Source: an uncultured Prevotellaceae bacterium (GTDB lineage Bacteria > Bacteroidota > Bacteroidia > Bacteroidales > Bacteroidaceae). From it: DNA of 40,158 bases. Where the stretch lies: contig CADCDK010000021.1 in the NCBI GenBank assembly GCA_902800185.1, positions 1-40,158 on the forward strand, given 5' to 3'. A model generated the notes under the pieces. That model was not told the DNA's origin and did no database searches. It saw nothing but the letters and a program-made list of their open reading frames with translations. Shown piece by piece: positions 32,879 through 40,158 of this stretch (the stretch's first letter is position 1; the number at the start of each line of letters is the position of its first letter). Position numbers and translations under genes: made by a program.

Positions 32879-35701
32879 ATGAGCGAAGAAACAAGAGACG
32901 AAGAAATACTAAACGCTGAAGACCAGAATAACGAAACAGCGGAAGAAGAGCACTCTGACTATCAACCCGTGAACCGATTCGACGCTGCCGCAGTACACCA
33001 TTTGAGCGGCATGTATCAGAATTGGTTCCTCGACTATGCTTCCTATGTTATACTGGAACGAGCCGTACCACACATCGAAGACGGTTTGAAACCTGTGCAA
33101 CGTCGCATCCTGCACTCCATGAAGCGCATGGACGACGGCAGATACAACAAGGTGGCAAACATCGTGGGACACACCATGCAGTTCCATCCGCACGGCGACG
33201 CCAGTATCGGCGATGCCCTTGTACAGCTCGGACAGAAAGAACTGCTCATCGACACTCAGGGAAACTGGGGAAACATTCTGACAGGCTCCAGTGCCGCCGC
33301 TCCGCGATATATCGAGGCCCGTCTGTCGAAGTTTGCCCTCGACGTTGTCTTCAACCCCAAGACAACCGAGTGGAAGATGTCATACGACGGCCGTAACAAA
33401 GAGCCGATCACGTTGCCTGTGAAGTTCCCTCTCCTGCTGGCACAGGGGGCAGAAGGCATCGCCGTCGGTCTTTCCTCCAAGATTCTTCCTCATAACTTCA
33501 ATGAAATCTGTGACGCCGCCATCAGCTACCTGCGTGGCGAGCCTTTCCAATTATATCCAGACTTCCCGACAAGCGGTAGCATCGACGTGTCGAAATACAA
33601 CGACGGACAACGTGGCGGCTCGGTGAAAGTGAGAGCCAAGATCGAGAAATTCGACCAGAAAACGCTTGTCATCCGGGAGATTCCTTTCTCGAAGACCTCG
33701 GAAACCCTGCAGGACTCTATCGTCAAAGCCATTGAGAAAGGAAAGATCAAGGCCAAGAAAGTGGAAGACCTGACAGCAGCCAATGTCGAGATTCAGATTC
33801 ATCTGGCACCGGGCATCTCCAGCGACAAGACCATTGATGCCCTCTATGCCTTCACAGACTGCGAAGTCAGCATCTCTCCCAACTGCTGTGTCATCGAAGA
33901 CAACAAGCCCTGCTTCCTGACGGTGAGCGACGTCTTGCGCCACAACACCGACTACACGATGGGACTGCTACGCAAGGAGCTGGAAATACGACGTGCCGAA
34001 CTGCTTGAACAGCTGTTCTTCGCTTCCTTAGAGAAAATCTTCATCGAAGAGCGAATCTATAAAGACAAGGGATTCGAGAACGCCGAGAACATGGACAAGG
34101 CCGTTGAGCACATCGACAAACGACTGGAGCCCTTCAAGCCCTCGTTCATCCGTGAGGTAACGCGCGACGACATCCTCCGTCTGATGGAGATCAAGATGCA
34201 GCGGATCCTCAAGTTCAATAAGGACAAAGCCGACGAGCTCATTGTCCGCATGCAGAACGAGGTCAAGGAAATTGACCATGACCTGGCACACATGATTGAT
34301 GTCACCATCAACTGGTTCCAGTACATCAAGGAGAAATACGGAGCCGAACACCCGCGCCACACTGAAATCCGAAACTTCGACACCATTGAGGCAACCAAGG
34401 TAGTGGAAGCCAACCAGAAGCTCTACATCAACCGCAGCGAAGGCTTCATCGGCACAGGATTGAAGAAGGATGAGTTTGTGTGCAACTGCTCGGACATTGA
34501 TGACATCATCATTTTCTACCGCGACGGTAAGTACAAGGTCATTCGTGTGGCGGAGAAAGTCTTTGTCGGCAAGAACGTCTTGCACCTGCAAGTGTTCAAG
34601 AAGAATGACAAACGCACGACCTACAATGTCGTCTATCGCGACGGCAAGGCCGGATTCTATTATATCAAGCGATTCAATGTTCCCACCATTACCCGCGACA
34701 AGGAATACGACCTGACGGCAGGCACACCCGGTTCGAAAGTGATGTACTTCACAGCGAACCCCAACGGTGAAGCCGAAACCATCAAGATCACACTCGATGC
34801 CGGCCCATCGGTAAGGAACATCTTCTTGGTGCGTGACTTTGCGAATGTGCTTATCAAAGGCCGCACATCCAAGGGAAACATCCTGTCCAAGAAATCCATC
34901 CACCGCATAGGACTGAAGAGTCATGGCCGTTCCACCCTCGGTGGGCGCAAAGTGTGGTATGATCCAGATATCAACCGCCTCAACTACGACGAGCACGGAC
35001 GATTGCTGGGCGAGTTCCATGACGATGACTTTATTCTCGTTGTGTTGAAGAACGGTGACTTCTACCTATCGACCACCGATGTCAACAACCACTTCGAGGA
35101 TAACATTGAGCGCATAGAGAAATGGGATGACCAAAAGGTTTGGACAGCTGTTGTGCTCGATGCGGACAACGAAGGTTATCCTTACTTGAAGCGATTCCTC
35201 ATGGATGCCACCAAACGCCATCAGAACTACTTGGGCGAGAACGAGAACTCAAAGATCGTCCTACTGACCGACCAGGTCTATCCGCGCATCGGTGTCACCT
35301 TTAGCGGAAGCGATGCCTCGAGAGTACCCTTGGAAATAGATGCAGAGGAGTTTGTCGGCGTGAAGGGATTCAAGGCCAAGGGCAAACGAATCTCTACATG
35401 GAAGATTGAGAAGATTGAAGAGCTGGAACCCACCCGTTTCCCCGAGCCCGAAGAGGATGAAGAGACTGAAGAAGACGAGATAGAGACAAACGAGGAAGCT
35501 ACTGACGACAACGAAAGCAACGACAACAACGAAAGCATCGAGAATAGCGAGAACAGCGATAGCAAGGAAAACAGCGAACCGCAGAGCTTCAGCGATCCCA
35601 CCCCCTCACCCGTCATCGAACTGGATCCGCACGCCGGTAAGCCCAAACGGAAAGGCATTGAGGAGATTGATGGACAGCTGAGTCTGTTTCCTGATGAGTG
35701 A
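32879..35701 (+). CDS. parC: DNA topoisomerase IV subunit A
   Basis: Cuts and reseals both DNA strands to unlink daughter chromosomes, with ParE (not in the window). The 940-residue protein has the winged-helix core with HPHGDASIGDALV (103-115, the quinolone-resistance region), the active-site tyrosine Y144 in APRYIEARL, a coiled arm (DKRLEPFKPSFIREVTRDD) and a C-terminal beta-pinwheel lacking the GyrA box QRRGGKG, which favours ParC over GyrA. The last 90 residues are a very acidic Asp/Glu/Asn/Ser tail, then KPKRKGIEEIDGQLSLFPDE. The tail is longer than in E. coli ParC but usual for this group. The DUF3316 gene starts 3 nt after its stop. Confidence 0.93.
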   Translation: MSEETRDEEILNAEDQNNETAEEEHSDYQPVNRFDAAAVHHLSGMYQNWFLDYASYVILERAVPHIEDGLKPVQRRILHSMKRMDDGRYNKVANIVGHTMQFHPHGDASIGDALVQLGQKELLIDTQGNWGNILTGSSAAAPRYIEARLSKFALDVVFNPKTTEWKMSYDGRNKEPITLPVKFPLLLAQGAEGIAVGLSSKILPHNFNEICDAAISYLRGEPFQLYPDFPTSGSIDVSKYNDGQRGGSVKVRAKIEKFDQKTLVIREIPFSKTSETLQDSIVKAIEKGKIKAKKVEDLTAANVEIQIHLAPGISSDKTIDALYAFTDCEVSISPNCCVIEDNKPCFLTVSDVLRHNTDYTMGLLRKELEIRRAELLEQLFFASLEKIFIEERIYKDKGFENAENMDKAVEHIDKRLEPFKPSFIREVTRDDILRLMEIKMQRILKFNKDKADELIVRMQNEVKEIDHDLAHMIDVTINWFQYIKEKYGAEHPRHTEIRNFDTIEATKVVEANQKLYINRSEGFIGTGLKKDEFVCNCSDIDDIIIFYRDGKYKVIRVAEKVFVGKNVLHLQVFKKNDKRTTYNVVYRDGKAGFYYIKRFNVPTITRDKEYDLTAGTPGSKVMYFTANPNGEAETIKITLDAGPSVRNIFLVRDFANVLIKGRTSKGNILSKKSIHRIGLKSHGRSTLGGRKVWYDPDINRLNYDEHGRLLGEFHDDDFILVVLKNGDFYLSTTDVNNHFEDNIERIEKWDDQKVWTAVVLDADNEGYPYLKRFLMDATKRHQNYLGENENSKIVLLTDQVYPRIGVTFSGSDASRVPLEIDAEEFVGVKGFKAKGKRISTWKIEKIEELEPTRFPEPEEDEETEEDEIETNEEATDDNESNDNNESIENSENSDSKENSEPQSFSDPTPSPVIELDPHAGKPKRKGIEEIDGQLSLFPDE

Positions 35702-35704
35702 GGA

Positions 35705-36556
35705 ATGAATAAGCCTATATATATATTATTATATGTATTGTCGGTTGCGACGGCTCTTCCTTGTCGAGTTGCCGCACAGGAGCTTGACACGTTGGTATCG
35801 CCGAAAACAATTACCAACTCGCAGCTCGTGGGCATCGGCAAGACACAAATCCTCGACACCTATCTGTCACCTGAGAAATACAGGGGACAGGAATGGACGT
35901 ATCTTTCGCACACCATCCGCGACTACGACAACAAGCCGCTCTCCAAACTCATCCGACACCAAGGTTCATTTGCCCAGACCCATAATCGCGCCAAGAACTG
36001 CAACGAACTGGCGGGAATGTACAACTTCAGCTATGGCTGGCTATACAACTGGCGTTTGCTAAGCAACCAACTGCTCATCAAAGCTGGCGGTAGCATCGAG
36101 GCAAACCTGGGCTTCGTTTACAACACCCGCAACAGCAACAACCCCGCACAGGCCCGCGCAGCCCTGAACATCTCGCCAACCGCAGCTGCCGAGTATCATT
36201 TCTACATCAAGAGGTATCCGTTTGCTGTACGCTACGAGCTGTCCATCCCACTTGTCGGAGCCATGTTCAGCCCCAACTACGGACAGTCGTACTACGAAAT
36301 CTTCTCACGCGACAACTACGACCACAACATCGTCTTCACCCATCCGGGCAACACCCCTTCACTGAGACACATGCTCACGGCCGATTTCACACTGTGGCAT
36401 CAGACCTTCCGCGTGGGTTATCTTGGCAATGTTCAACAAGCCCGTGTCAACCACCTCAAGCAACATCAGTACTCCCATGCCTTCATCATCGGCTGGGTGA
36501 ACCGCTTCAAGCTTATTCGGTACAAGGAAAAACGGAAAAGGGAACTGAAGCCCTAA
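35705..36556 (+). CDS. DUF3316-family exported protein
   Basis: Signal peptide MNKPIYILLYVLSVATALPC followed by RVAAQELD; then 260 residues with alternating strands typical of an outer-membrane barrel or barrel-associated protein: EWTYLSHTIRDYDN, YNFSYGWLYNWRLLSNQLLI, EYHFYIKRYPFAVRYELSIP, FRVGYLGNVQQARVNHLKQH. I recognise it as DUF3316, a Bacteroidales family without known function. It begins 3 nt after the parC stop and precedes the S41 peptidase lipoprotein by 32 nt, so the three form one transcription unit. Confidence 0.82.
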   Translation: MNKPIYILLYVLSVATALPCRVAAQELDTLVSPKTITNSQLVGIGKTQILDTYLSPEKYRGQEWTYLSHTIRDYDNKPLSKLIRHQGSFAQTHNRAKNCNELAGMYNFSYGWLYNWRLLSNQLLIKAGGSIEANLGFVYNTRNSNNPAQARAALNISPTAAAEYHFYIKRYPFAVRYELSIPLVGAMFSPNYGQSYYEIFSRDNYDHNIVFTHPGNTPSLRHMLTADFTLWHQTFRVGYLGNVQQARVNHLKQHQYSHAFIIGWVNRFKLIRYKEKRKRELKP

Positions 36557-36588
36557 GTGCGGGCTTTGTCCTCAATAATAAGTAACAA

Positions 36589-37596
36589 ATGATCATGAAT
36601 AGATGTTTCGCGATCGTGCTGCTCTGCCTTTCACTAACCGCCTGTGTTGACGAAGAGGAGTATGCCAACAACCCACAAGGAAACTTCGAGGCCCTGTGGC
36701 GCATCATAGATGAGCACTACTGCTTCTTCGACTACAAGCAGGAGGCCTACGGACTCGACTGGAACGAGGTTCGGGCACGCTACAGCCGACAGATGGACAA
36801 CAACATGACGGAAGTGCAGATGTTCGAGGTGCTTGCCAACATGCTTGCCGAACTACGCGACGGACACGTGAACCTCTATGCAGGCTTCGACATCGGACGC
36901 AACTGGTCGTGGCATGAAGACTATCCTTCCAACATTTCCGATACCTTGTTAAACAAATACCTCGGCACCGACTATCGCATCGCGTCGGGCATGCGCTACC
37001 GCATCCTCGATGACAACATCGGCTACCTCCGATGTGCCTCCTTTGAGAACAGTATCGGTGCCGGCAACCTCGATGACATCCTCGTTTTCCTGGCACCATG
37101 CCACGGTCTCATCATCGACATCCGCGACAATGGTGGCGGACTGGTGACCAGTGCCGAGATGCTTGCCTCGCGTTTCACCAACGAAAGTGTACTGGTGGGC
37201 TATATGCAACATAAGACAGGACCCGGCCATAGCAGCTTCTCGTCTATGGAGGAACAATGGTTGAACCCAGGAAAAGGAGTGCGTTGGCAAAAGAAAGTGG
37301 TTGTCCTGACCAACCGCCAGGTCTATAGTGCCGCCAACGAGTTTGTCAAATACATGAAGTGCTTCCCACAGGTCATTACCGTTGGCGACCAAACAGGAGG
37401 CGGTGCCGGACTTCCCTTCACCAGCGAGCTTCCCAACGGCTGGGCAGTACGTTTCTCTGCCTGTCCGATGTACGACCGCAACCGCCAATCCACAGAGTTC
37501 GGCATCCAACCGGATTACCAAGTGGGACTTGAGACTGCCGACTTCCTTCGTGGGGAAGACACCCTGATTGAGTTTGCACGTAAAATCCTACATTGA
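36589..37596 (+). CDS. S41-family peptidase lipoprotein
   Basis: Signal peptide MIMNRCFAIVLLCLSLTAC puts the lipid on C19. The protease domain has LRDGHVNLYAG, then IGYLRCASFENSIG, IIDIRDNGGGLVTSAEMLA and the serine in LTNRQVYSAANEF (S247). The CtpA-type lysine, expected about 25 residues later, is replaced by glycine (TGGGAGLP), so it belongs with the tricorn/IRBP-like S41 branch. No PDZ domain is evident, and at 335 residues it is shorter than CtpA. Likely acts in the periplasm on peptides or on envelope proteins. Start may be at the first or third codon. Last gene of the parC unit. Confidence 0.88.
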   Translation: MIMNRCFAIVLLCLSLTACVDEEEYANNPQGNFEALWRIIDEHYCFFDYKQEAYGLDWNEVRARYSRQMDNNMTEVQMFEVLANMLAELRDGHVNLYAGFDIGRNWSWHEDYPSNISDTLLNKYLGTDYRIASGMRYRILDDNIGYLRCASFENSIGAGNLDDILVFLAPCHGLIIDIRDNGGGLVTSAEMLASRFTNESVLVGYMQHKTGPGHSSFSSMEEQWLNPGKGVRWQKKVVVLTNRQVYSAANEFVKYMKCFPQVITVGDQTGGGAGLPFTSELPNGWAVRFSACPMYDRNRQSTEFGIQPDYQVGLETADFLRGEDTLIEFARKILH

Positions 37597-37630
37597 CAAG
37601 CAAAGCTGTTATTTTGCAAGTTCTTGGAAT

Positions 37631-37679
37631 TTGGCTTAAAAGCTATACGGTCATTCATTTGCAATCACCTTTAAGCCAA
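37631..37679 (+). terminator. Inverted repeat after the S41 peptidase gene
   Basis: TTGGCTTAAA (37631-37640) and TTTAAGCCAA (37670-37679) are perfect complements, but the 29-nt loop and absence of a T run make it a weak terminator candidate. Confidence 0.4.
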
Positions 37680-37719
37680 TCAATAAAAAACGTAAAGACC
37701 ACGCGGTCAATTTTCTTTG

Positions 37720-37801
37720 TGCGCCTGACAGGACTCGAACCTGCACGTCGTAAAACACCAGATCCTAAGTCTGGCGCGTCTACCAATTCCGCCACAGGCG
37801 C
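37720..37801 (-). tRNA. tRNA-Leu, anticodon UAG
   Basis: Minus strand: acceptor arms GCGCCTG and CAGGCGC with discriminator A; D arm with GGTAGACGC; anticodon stem CCAGA/TCTGG around loop CTTAGGA, so anticodon TAG reading CUA; an extra long variable arm as in class II leucine tRNAs; T arm GGTTCGAGTCC. The 3' CCA is not encoded. 82 nt. Its 3' end faces the S41 gene and no duplicated tRNA end was seen, so it does not look like an occupied integration site. Confidence 0.95.
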
Positions 37802-37890
37802 ATCGTTTCATGCGTAGCGGGTGCAAAAGTAGTGCTTTTTGGCGAAACAGCCAAATTCTTGACTTAAAAGTTTTCCTTTTTGAGCATCGT

Positions 37891-38013
37891 TTCCACTAAG
37901 CGGTAGCCTTGTTACCTGCCCGTGGTACTGGGAGTACCACTGAGTGGAATTCACAGTACCAGCAAGTGTCCCAAACTTGGAATTATCAGTACCAACCCAC
38001 TTAGTACTGACAA
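37891..38013. repeat. Hairpin and GTAC-rich spacer
   Basis: The 340-bp gap between the tRNA and the XRE gene contains a perfect hairpin GTGGTACT-GGG-AGTACCAC (37922-37940), further AGTACC units near 37954 and 37988, and three CCACTnAG motifs at about 37892, 37938 and 37998. It contains no gene. The rest of the gap (37802-37890 and 38014-38143) shows nothing further. Confidence 0.5.
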
Positions 38014-38143
38014 TTTTGTTCTATTCGACCATTTTGCTTGACAAAAAGGAAGAAAACGGAGCATTCCCGCTTGCTTTTTGTAAAGCCTTAACTAACGCAA
38101 GTTCGACGAATTCAAAATAGAGAAAATATCGATCTCCATACTT

Positions 38144-38431
38144 TTACAGTTCTTTGATTTGTTCTTGGGCAACTTCAATAGCTTGCGAACTGAGTTCCTG
38201 CTCTCCATCCACCGCATCAAGCACCTTGTCTGCCAGCCATAAGGTTAGCATTTCGTTCTCGTCCTGATGGAAGTACTCTGCAAGTTTAGTAACTTGTTCA
38301 CGTTTAGCACGCCTGTCGCCACGTTCAATCTTACTGAACATTGGGGTGTCTATCTCCAATAGTGCAGCCAACTGGCGTTGCAGTACGCCATTCTCATCTC
38401 TTAGTTCTCTAATCTTTTTTCCGAATAACAT
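38144..38431 (-). CDS. XRE-family helix-turn-helix regulator
   Basis: A 95-residue DNA-binding protein. The HTH_3 domain covers residues 1-65: KKIRELRDENGVLQRQLAAL then LEIDTPMFSKIERGDRRAKR and VTKLAEYFHQDENEML. The C-terminal 30 residues are an acidic helix, probably for dimerisation. Such regulators often control restriction-modification or mobile genes in this phylum. It lies downstream of the AlbA_2/AAA_4 gene on the same strand, with a 145-bp spacer that carries direct repeats and an ACTGATTATCAGT palindrome, which are candidate operators for it. AT-rich compared with the core genes to its left. Confidence 0.88.
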   Translation of the reverse strand: MLFGKKIRELRDENGVLQRQLAALLEIDTPMFSKIERGDRRAKREQVTKLAEYFHQDENEMLTLWLADKVLDAVDGEQELSSQAIEVAQEQIKEL

Positions 38432-38455
38432 ATCTATGTCTATTTTTTCTTCTTT

Positions 38456-38578
38456 AGCAAATTACCGGCAAATTAAACTTGTTTACAATTATCACTGATT
38501 ATCAGTATGTTAGCGAAATGTAGTTCCGTTTTTAGCACGTCACAGCAAGTTGCCAGCAAATTACCGGCAAATTAAACT
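38456..38578. repeat. 24-bp direct repeats with 11-bp iterons
   Basis: An exact 24-bp string beginning AGCAAATTACCGGC and ending AAATTAAACT occurs at 38456-38479 and 38555-38578. Each holds GCAAATTACCG followed by GCAAATTAAAC, and a third related unit, GCAAGTTGCCA, precedes the right copy: an 11-bp periodic array. ACTGATTATCAGT (38494-38506) lies between. The right copy ends on the stop codon of the 40028 gene; the left copy is 25 bp upstream of the XRE start. Confidence 0.75.
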
Positions 38579-40028
38579 AAGCCCATATAGGTATATACCT
38601 CATATATCGTTTTGCCGTATCAGGATCAAGTGCTTTAATCCTTCCCTGAGATACAGCCTCCTTTATCAATCTTGATATACTTCCAGCGGATGTTTCACCC
38701 ACATTGAACCTATCTCTCAGCGACTTGTTTGTCAAGGCATCACCTTGTATATACATTAGGCAAGCATGGAGATAACATGACCACAACTTATCCTCCATCG
38801 GAATGTTGCTAAACTCCATCTCTGAGAAGAGAGTTACCTTTGTGCTATCTTGGAAGACTTCGATGCGAGGAGCTGGGAGGAATTGAGCTTCACAAGCCAA
38901 CACCATTCTGTCCCAACCACGACCAAGTTCCTCACACATCTTTAATCGACGCATGAGCGAAGCGAGTTTCTCGTTTCTTGATTTTGGAGGATTGTCGATA
39001 ATGCGAAGTATATCAACCAATGGAGTGCCGGGATTCGTCACTTCGATACGATTGTCAAATATCTCCACAACAGGAGCTGCGCCCGTAATATATAGGTCCT
39101 GGTGAATGAGGCTATTTGCAATGGCTTCTCTTACAGAAGGCAAAGGGAATTTGCTTGTTGTTGACAATTGAACTGCATTAACATCCTCATTGCTTGGTAG
39201 CAAGGCATTCACGTAGCGCACGATATTCTCAAAGCAAATAGCATAGCCCTGATTAAAAGGTTCCTCTTTCTGAATCAACAGTCGGTTGATACCCTTATAC
39301 TGCACCACACGCATAGCCTTACGGCCTAAACGGGCAAACTCATTTAGATCCTTTGCAAACAGTAATGCCCCCAAGTTCGTTATCGAATATAGACCATTGT
39401 CCTGCTTCTGGATAATGCCATCCTCGTTCAGATAATGCACAACTGCTTCCTTTTCTGCTGGCTGGGGTATCTTCAGCAACGTAAAGTACGCATCCACCTG
39501 AAGCAGTCTGATGATGTCTTCATATCTTTGGTCTGTCTTTACACAAACGTCTTCAAACTGGGCATGACGTAGCTTATCCCATAACTGTGCACGGAATACA
39601 GGGAACTCATGCAGCTTCTTTGTGTAGCTGCCACTCCGTATGTAGTCAACCTTTTGGAAGCTTACTGGCTCATTTAGAGCCTTATGAATACGAATCAGTT
39701 CTACGTGCTTGCCATCTATCTCAGCATCATAGTATTCAAAATCCGCATTCTTGGAGAGCATATAGCGAAGCCAATTCTCTAACTCCTGCTCGCCTTTCTT
39801 CTCCAGCTGCAGCCACACCTTCGTGCCAATTATCTCGTGGGTTGTGTCATCCACTCCCCATATCATATAGGCATAATCGCGGTCGTTCATTGTAGCGGTA
39901 TTGGCAAGGGCACTAATGTCCTCGCCAATCATATTCGGCTCGCAATTGTTATGTTTAAACTCAACCCACCCCACTTCCTTGGGCAGTTTGCAGAGTTCTT
40001 TTACCAGTATGTCGATGTTTCCAATCAT
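38577..40028 (-). CDS. AlbA_2 domain / AAA_4 ATPase-like putative regulator
   Basis: A full-length 483-residue member of the family once annotated as RecG-like or putative transcriptional regulators. The N-terminal AlbA_2 (Schlafen-type) domain spans about 15-130: GWVEFKHNNCEPNMIGEDIS then ALANTATMNDRDYAYMIWGV. The middle GHKL/HATPase_c_4 domain has FPLPSVREAIANSLIHQDLY, IEVTNPGTP and NEKLASLMRRLKMCEELGRG. The C-terminus is a winged helix (TNKSLRDRFNVGETSAGSIS). DNA or RNA binding is likely; the catalytic role is uncertain. Three decayed tails of the same family sit near dnaK. Upstream 40029-40158 shows no consensus promoter. Confidence 0.88.
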   Translation of the reverse strand: MIGNIDILVKELCKLPKEVGWVEFKHNNCEPNMIGEDISALANTATMNDRDYAYMIWGVDDTTHEIIGTKVWLQLEKKGEQELENWLRYMLSKNADFEYYDAEIDGKHVELIRIHKALNEPVSFQKVDYIRSGSYTKKLHEFPVFRAQLWDKLRHAQFEDVCVKTDQRYEDIIRLLQVDAYFTLLKIPQPAEKEAVVHYLNEDGIIQKQDNGLYSITNLGALLFAKDLNEFARLGRKAMRVVQYKGINRLLIQKEEPFNQGYAICFENIVRYVNALLPSNEDVNAVQLSTTSKFPLPSVREAIANSLIHQDLYITGAAPVVEIFDNRIEVTNPGTPLVDILRIIDNPPKSRNEKLASLMRRLKMCEELGRGWDRMVLACEAQFLPAPRIEVFQDSTKVTLFSEMEFSNIPMEDKLWSCYLHACLMYIQGDALTNKSLRDRFNVGETSAGSISRLIKEAVSQGRIKALDPDTAKRYMRYIPIWA

Positions 40029-40158
40029 ATTATTGCTTCACGTGTATTATTAATTCCCGACTAATAATGCTGAGTATTCTATTATAGATATTCGTTGAAC
40101 AAGAATTGGTTTATTACGAATTCAAACATGTGGTTGCTTATCCGAAAAATTATGTCAA

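Noticed and set aside
34028-35020. 330-codon minus-strand frame inside parC
   Set aside because: Antisense shadow; parC motifs on the plus strand are continuous.
37720-37801. tRNA-Leu as the integration site of the right accessory genes
   Set aside because: Its 3' end faces away from those genes and no duplicate of that end was found nearby.
40088-40158. Short plus-strand open frame at the right edge (FVEQELVYYEFKHVVAYPKN)
   Set aside because: Reads like protein but has a stop just before it and no ATG; too short to call before the window ends.

Overview
The window looks like a chromosome segment of a Bacteroidales bacterium, most likely Prevotellaceae (Prevotella, Segatella or Xylanibacter type). 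This rests on promoters of the Bacteroidetes type (TTTG, about 19-20 nt, then TAnnTTTGC), lipoproteins with a bare ...SC lipobox, DUF3316, a fused-type glycyl-tRNA synthetase, a DnaK ending in [12 protein letters not shown], and a rhamnogalacturonan lyase/GH2 pair. No database search was possible, so family names come from recognised motifs.

Left accessory block (1-5.8 kb). A RhuM-like gene end is followed by a 99-bp copy of the dnaK terminator plus the last dnaK codons. The second copy is the genuine dnaK 3' end at 5721-5819. Between the two copies lies an AT-rich 5.4-kb segment. It holds an operon of an AAA_14/DUF4143 ATPase, a two-TM coiled-coil protein split by a frameshift, and a PD-(D/E)XK-like protein split by a frameshift. 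It also holds three decayed 3' ends of AlbA_2/AAA_4 regulators. This looks like a degenerate element inserted at the dnaK 3' end, with each of its three main genes damaged.

Core and glycan region (5.8-16.3 kb), all on the minus strand: dnaK; recA with a carboxynorspermidine-type dehydrogenase and a conserved protein of unknown function; then an exported PL11 rhamnogalacturonan lyase and GH2 enzyme in one operon for pectin (rhamnogalacturonan-I) breakdown.

Variable surface region (16.4-26.4 kb). A tyrosine recombinase, a small lipoprotein and an 1100-residue coiled-coil lipoprotein lie between two inverted 18-bp copies of a near-palindrome. One copy has a good outward-in promoter just upstream; the copy ahead of the lipoprotein has none, which suggests an invertible ON/OFF unit. 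Next is an out-of-frame chimeric pseudogene, made at a 7-bp microhomology from the start of the PL11 gene and the end of a beta-helix carbohydrate-binding gene. The intact parent of the second part follows, in an operon with a small secreted protein and an OmpA-family protein.

Housekeeping region (26.5-37.8 kb): a MATE exporter; a candidate 330-nt noncoding RNA with its own promoter and terminator and five AAAAGATTGT repeats; an FKBP-type lipoprotein and glyQS; a DASS dicarboxylate transporter; then, on the plus strand, a small membrane protein, parC, a DUF3316 protein and an S41 peptidase lipoprotein; and tRNA-Leu(UAG).

Right accessory end (37.8-40.2 kb): a hairpin-rich spacer, an XRE-type repressor, a spacer bounded by 24-bp direct repeats with 11-bp iterons, and an intact AlbA_2/AAA_4 protein of the same family as the remnants near dnaK.
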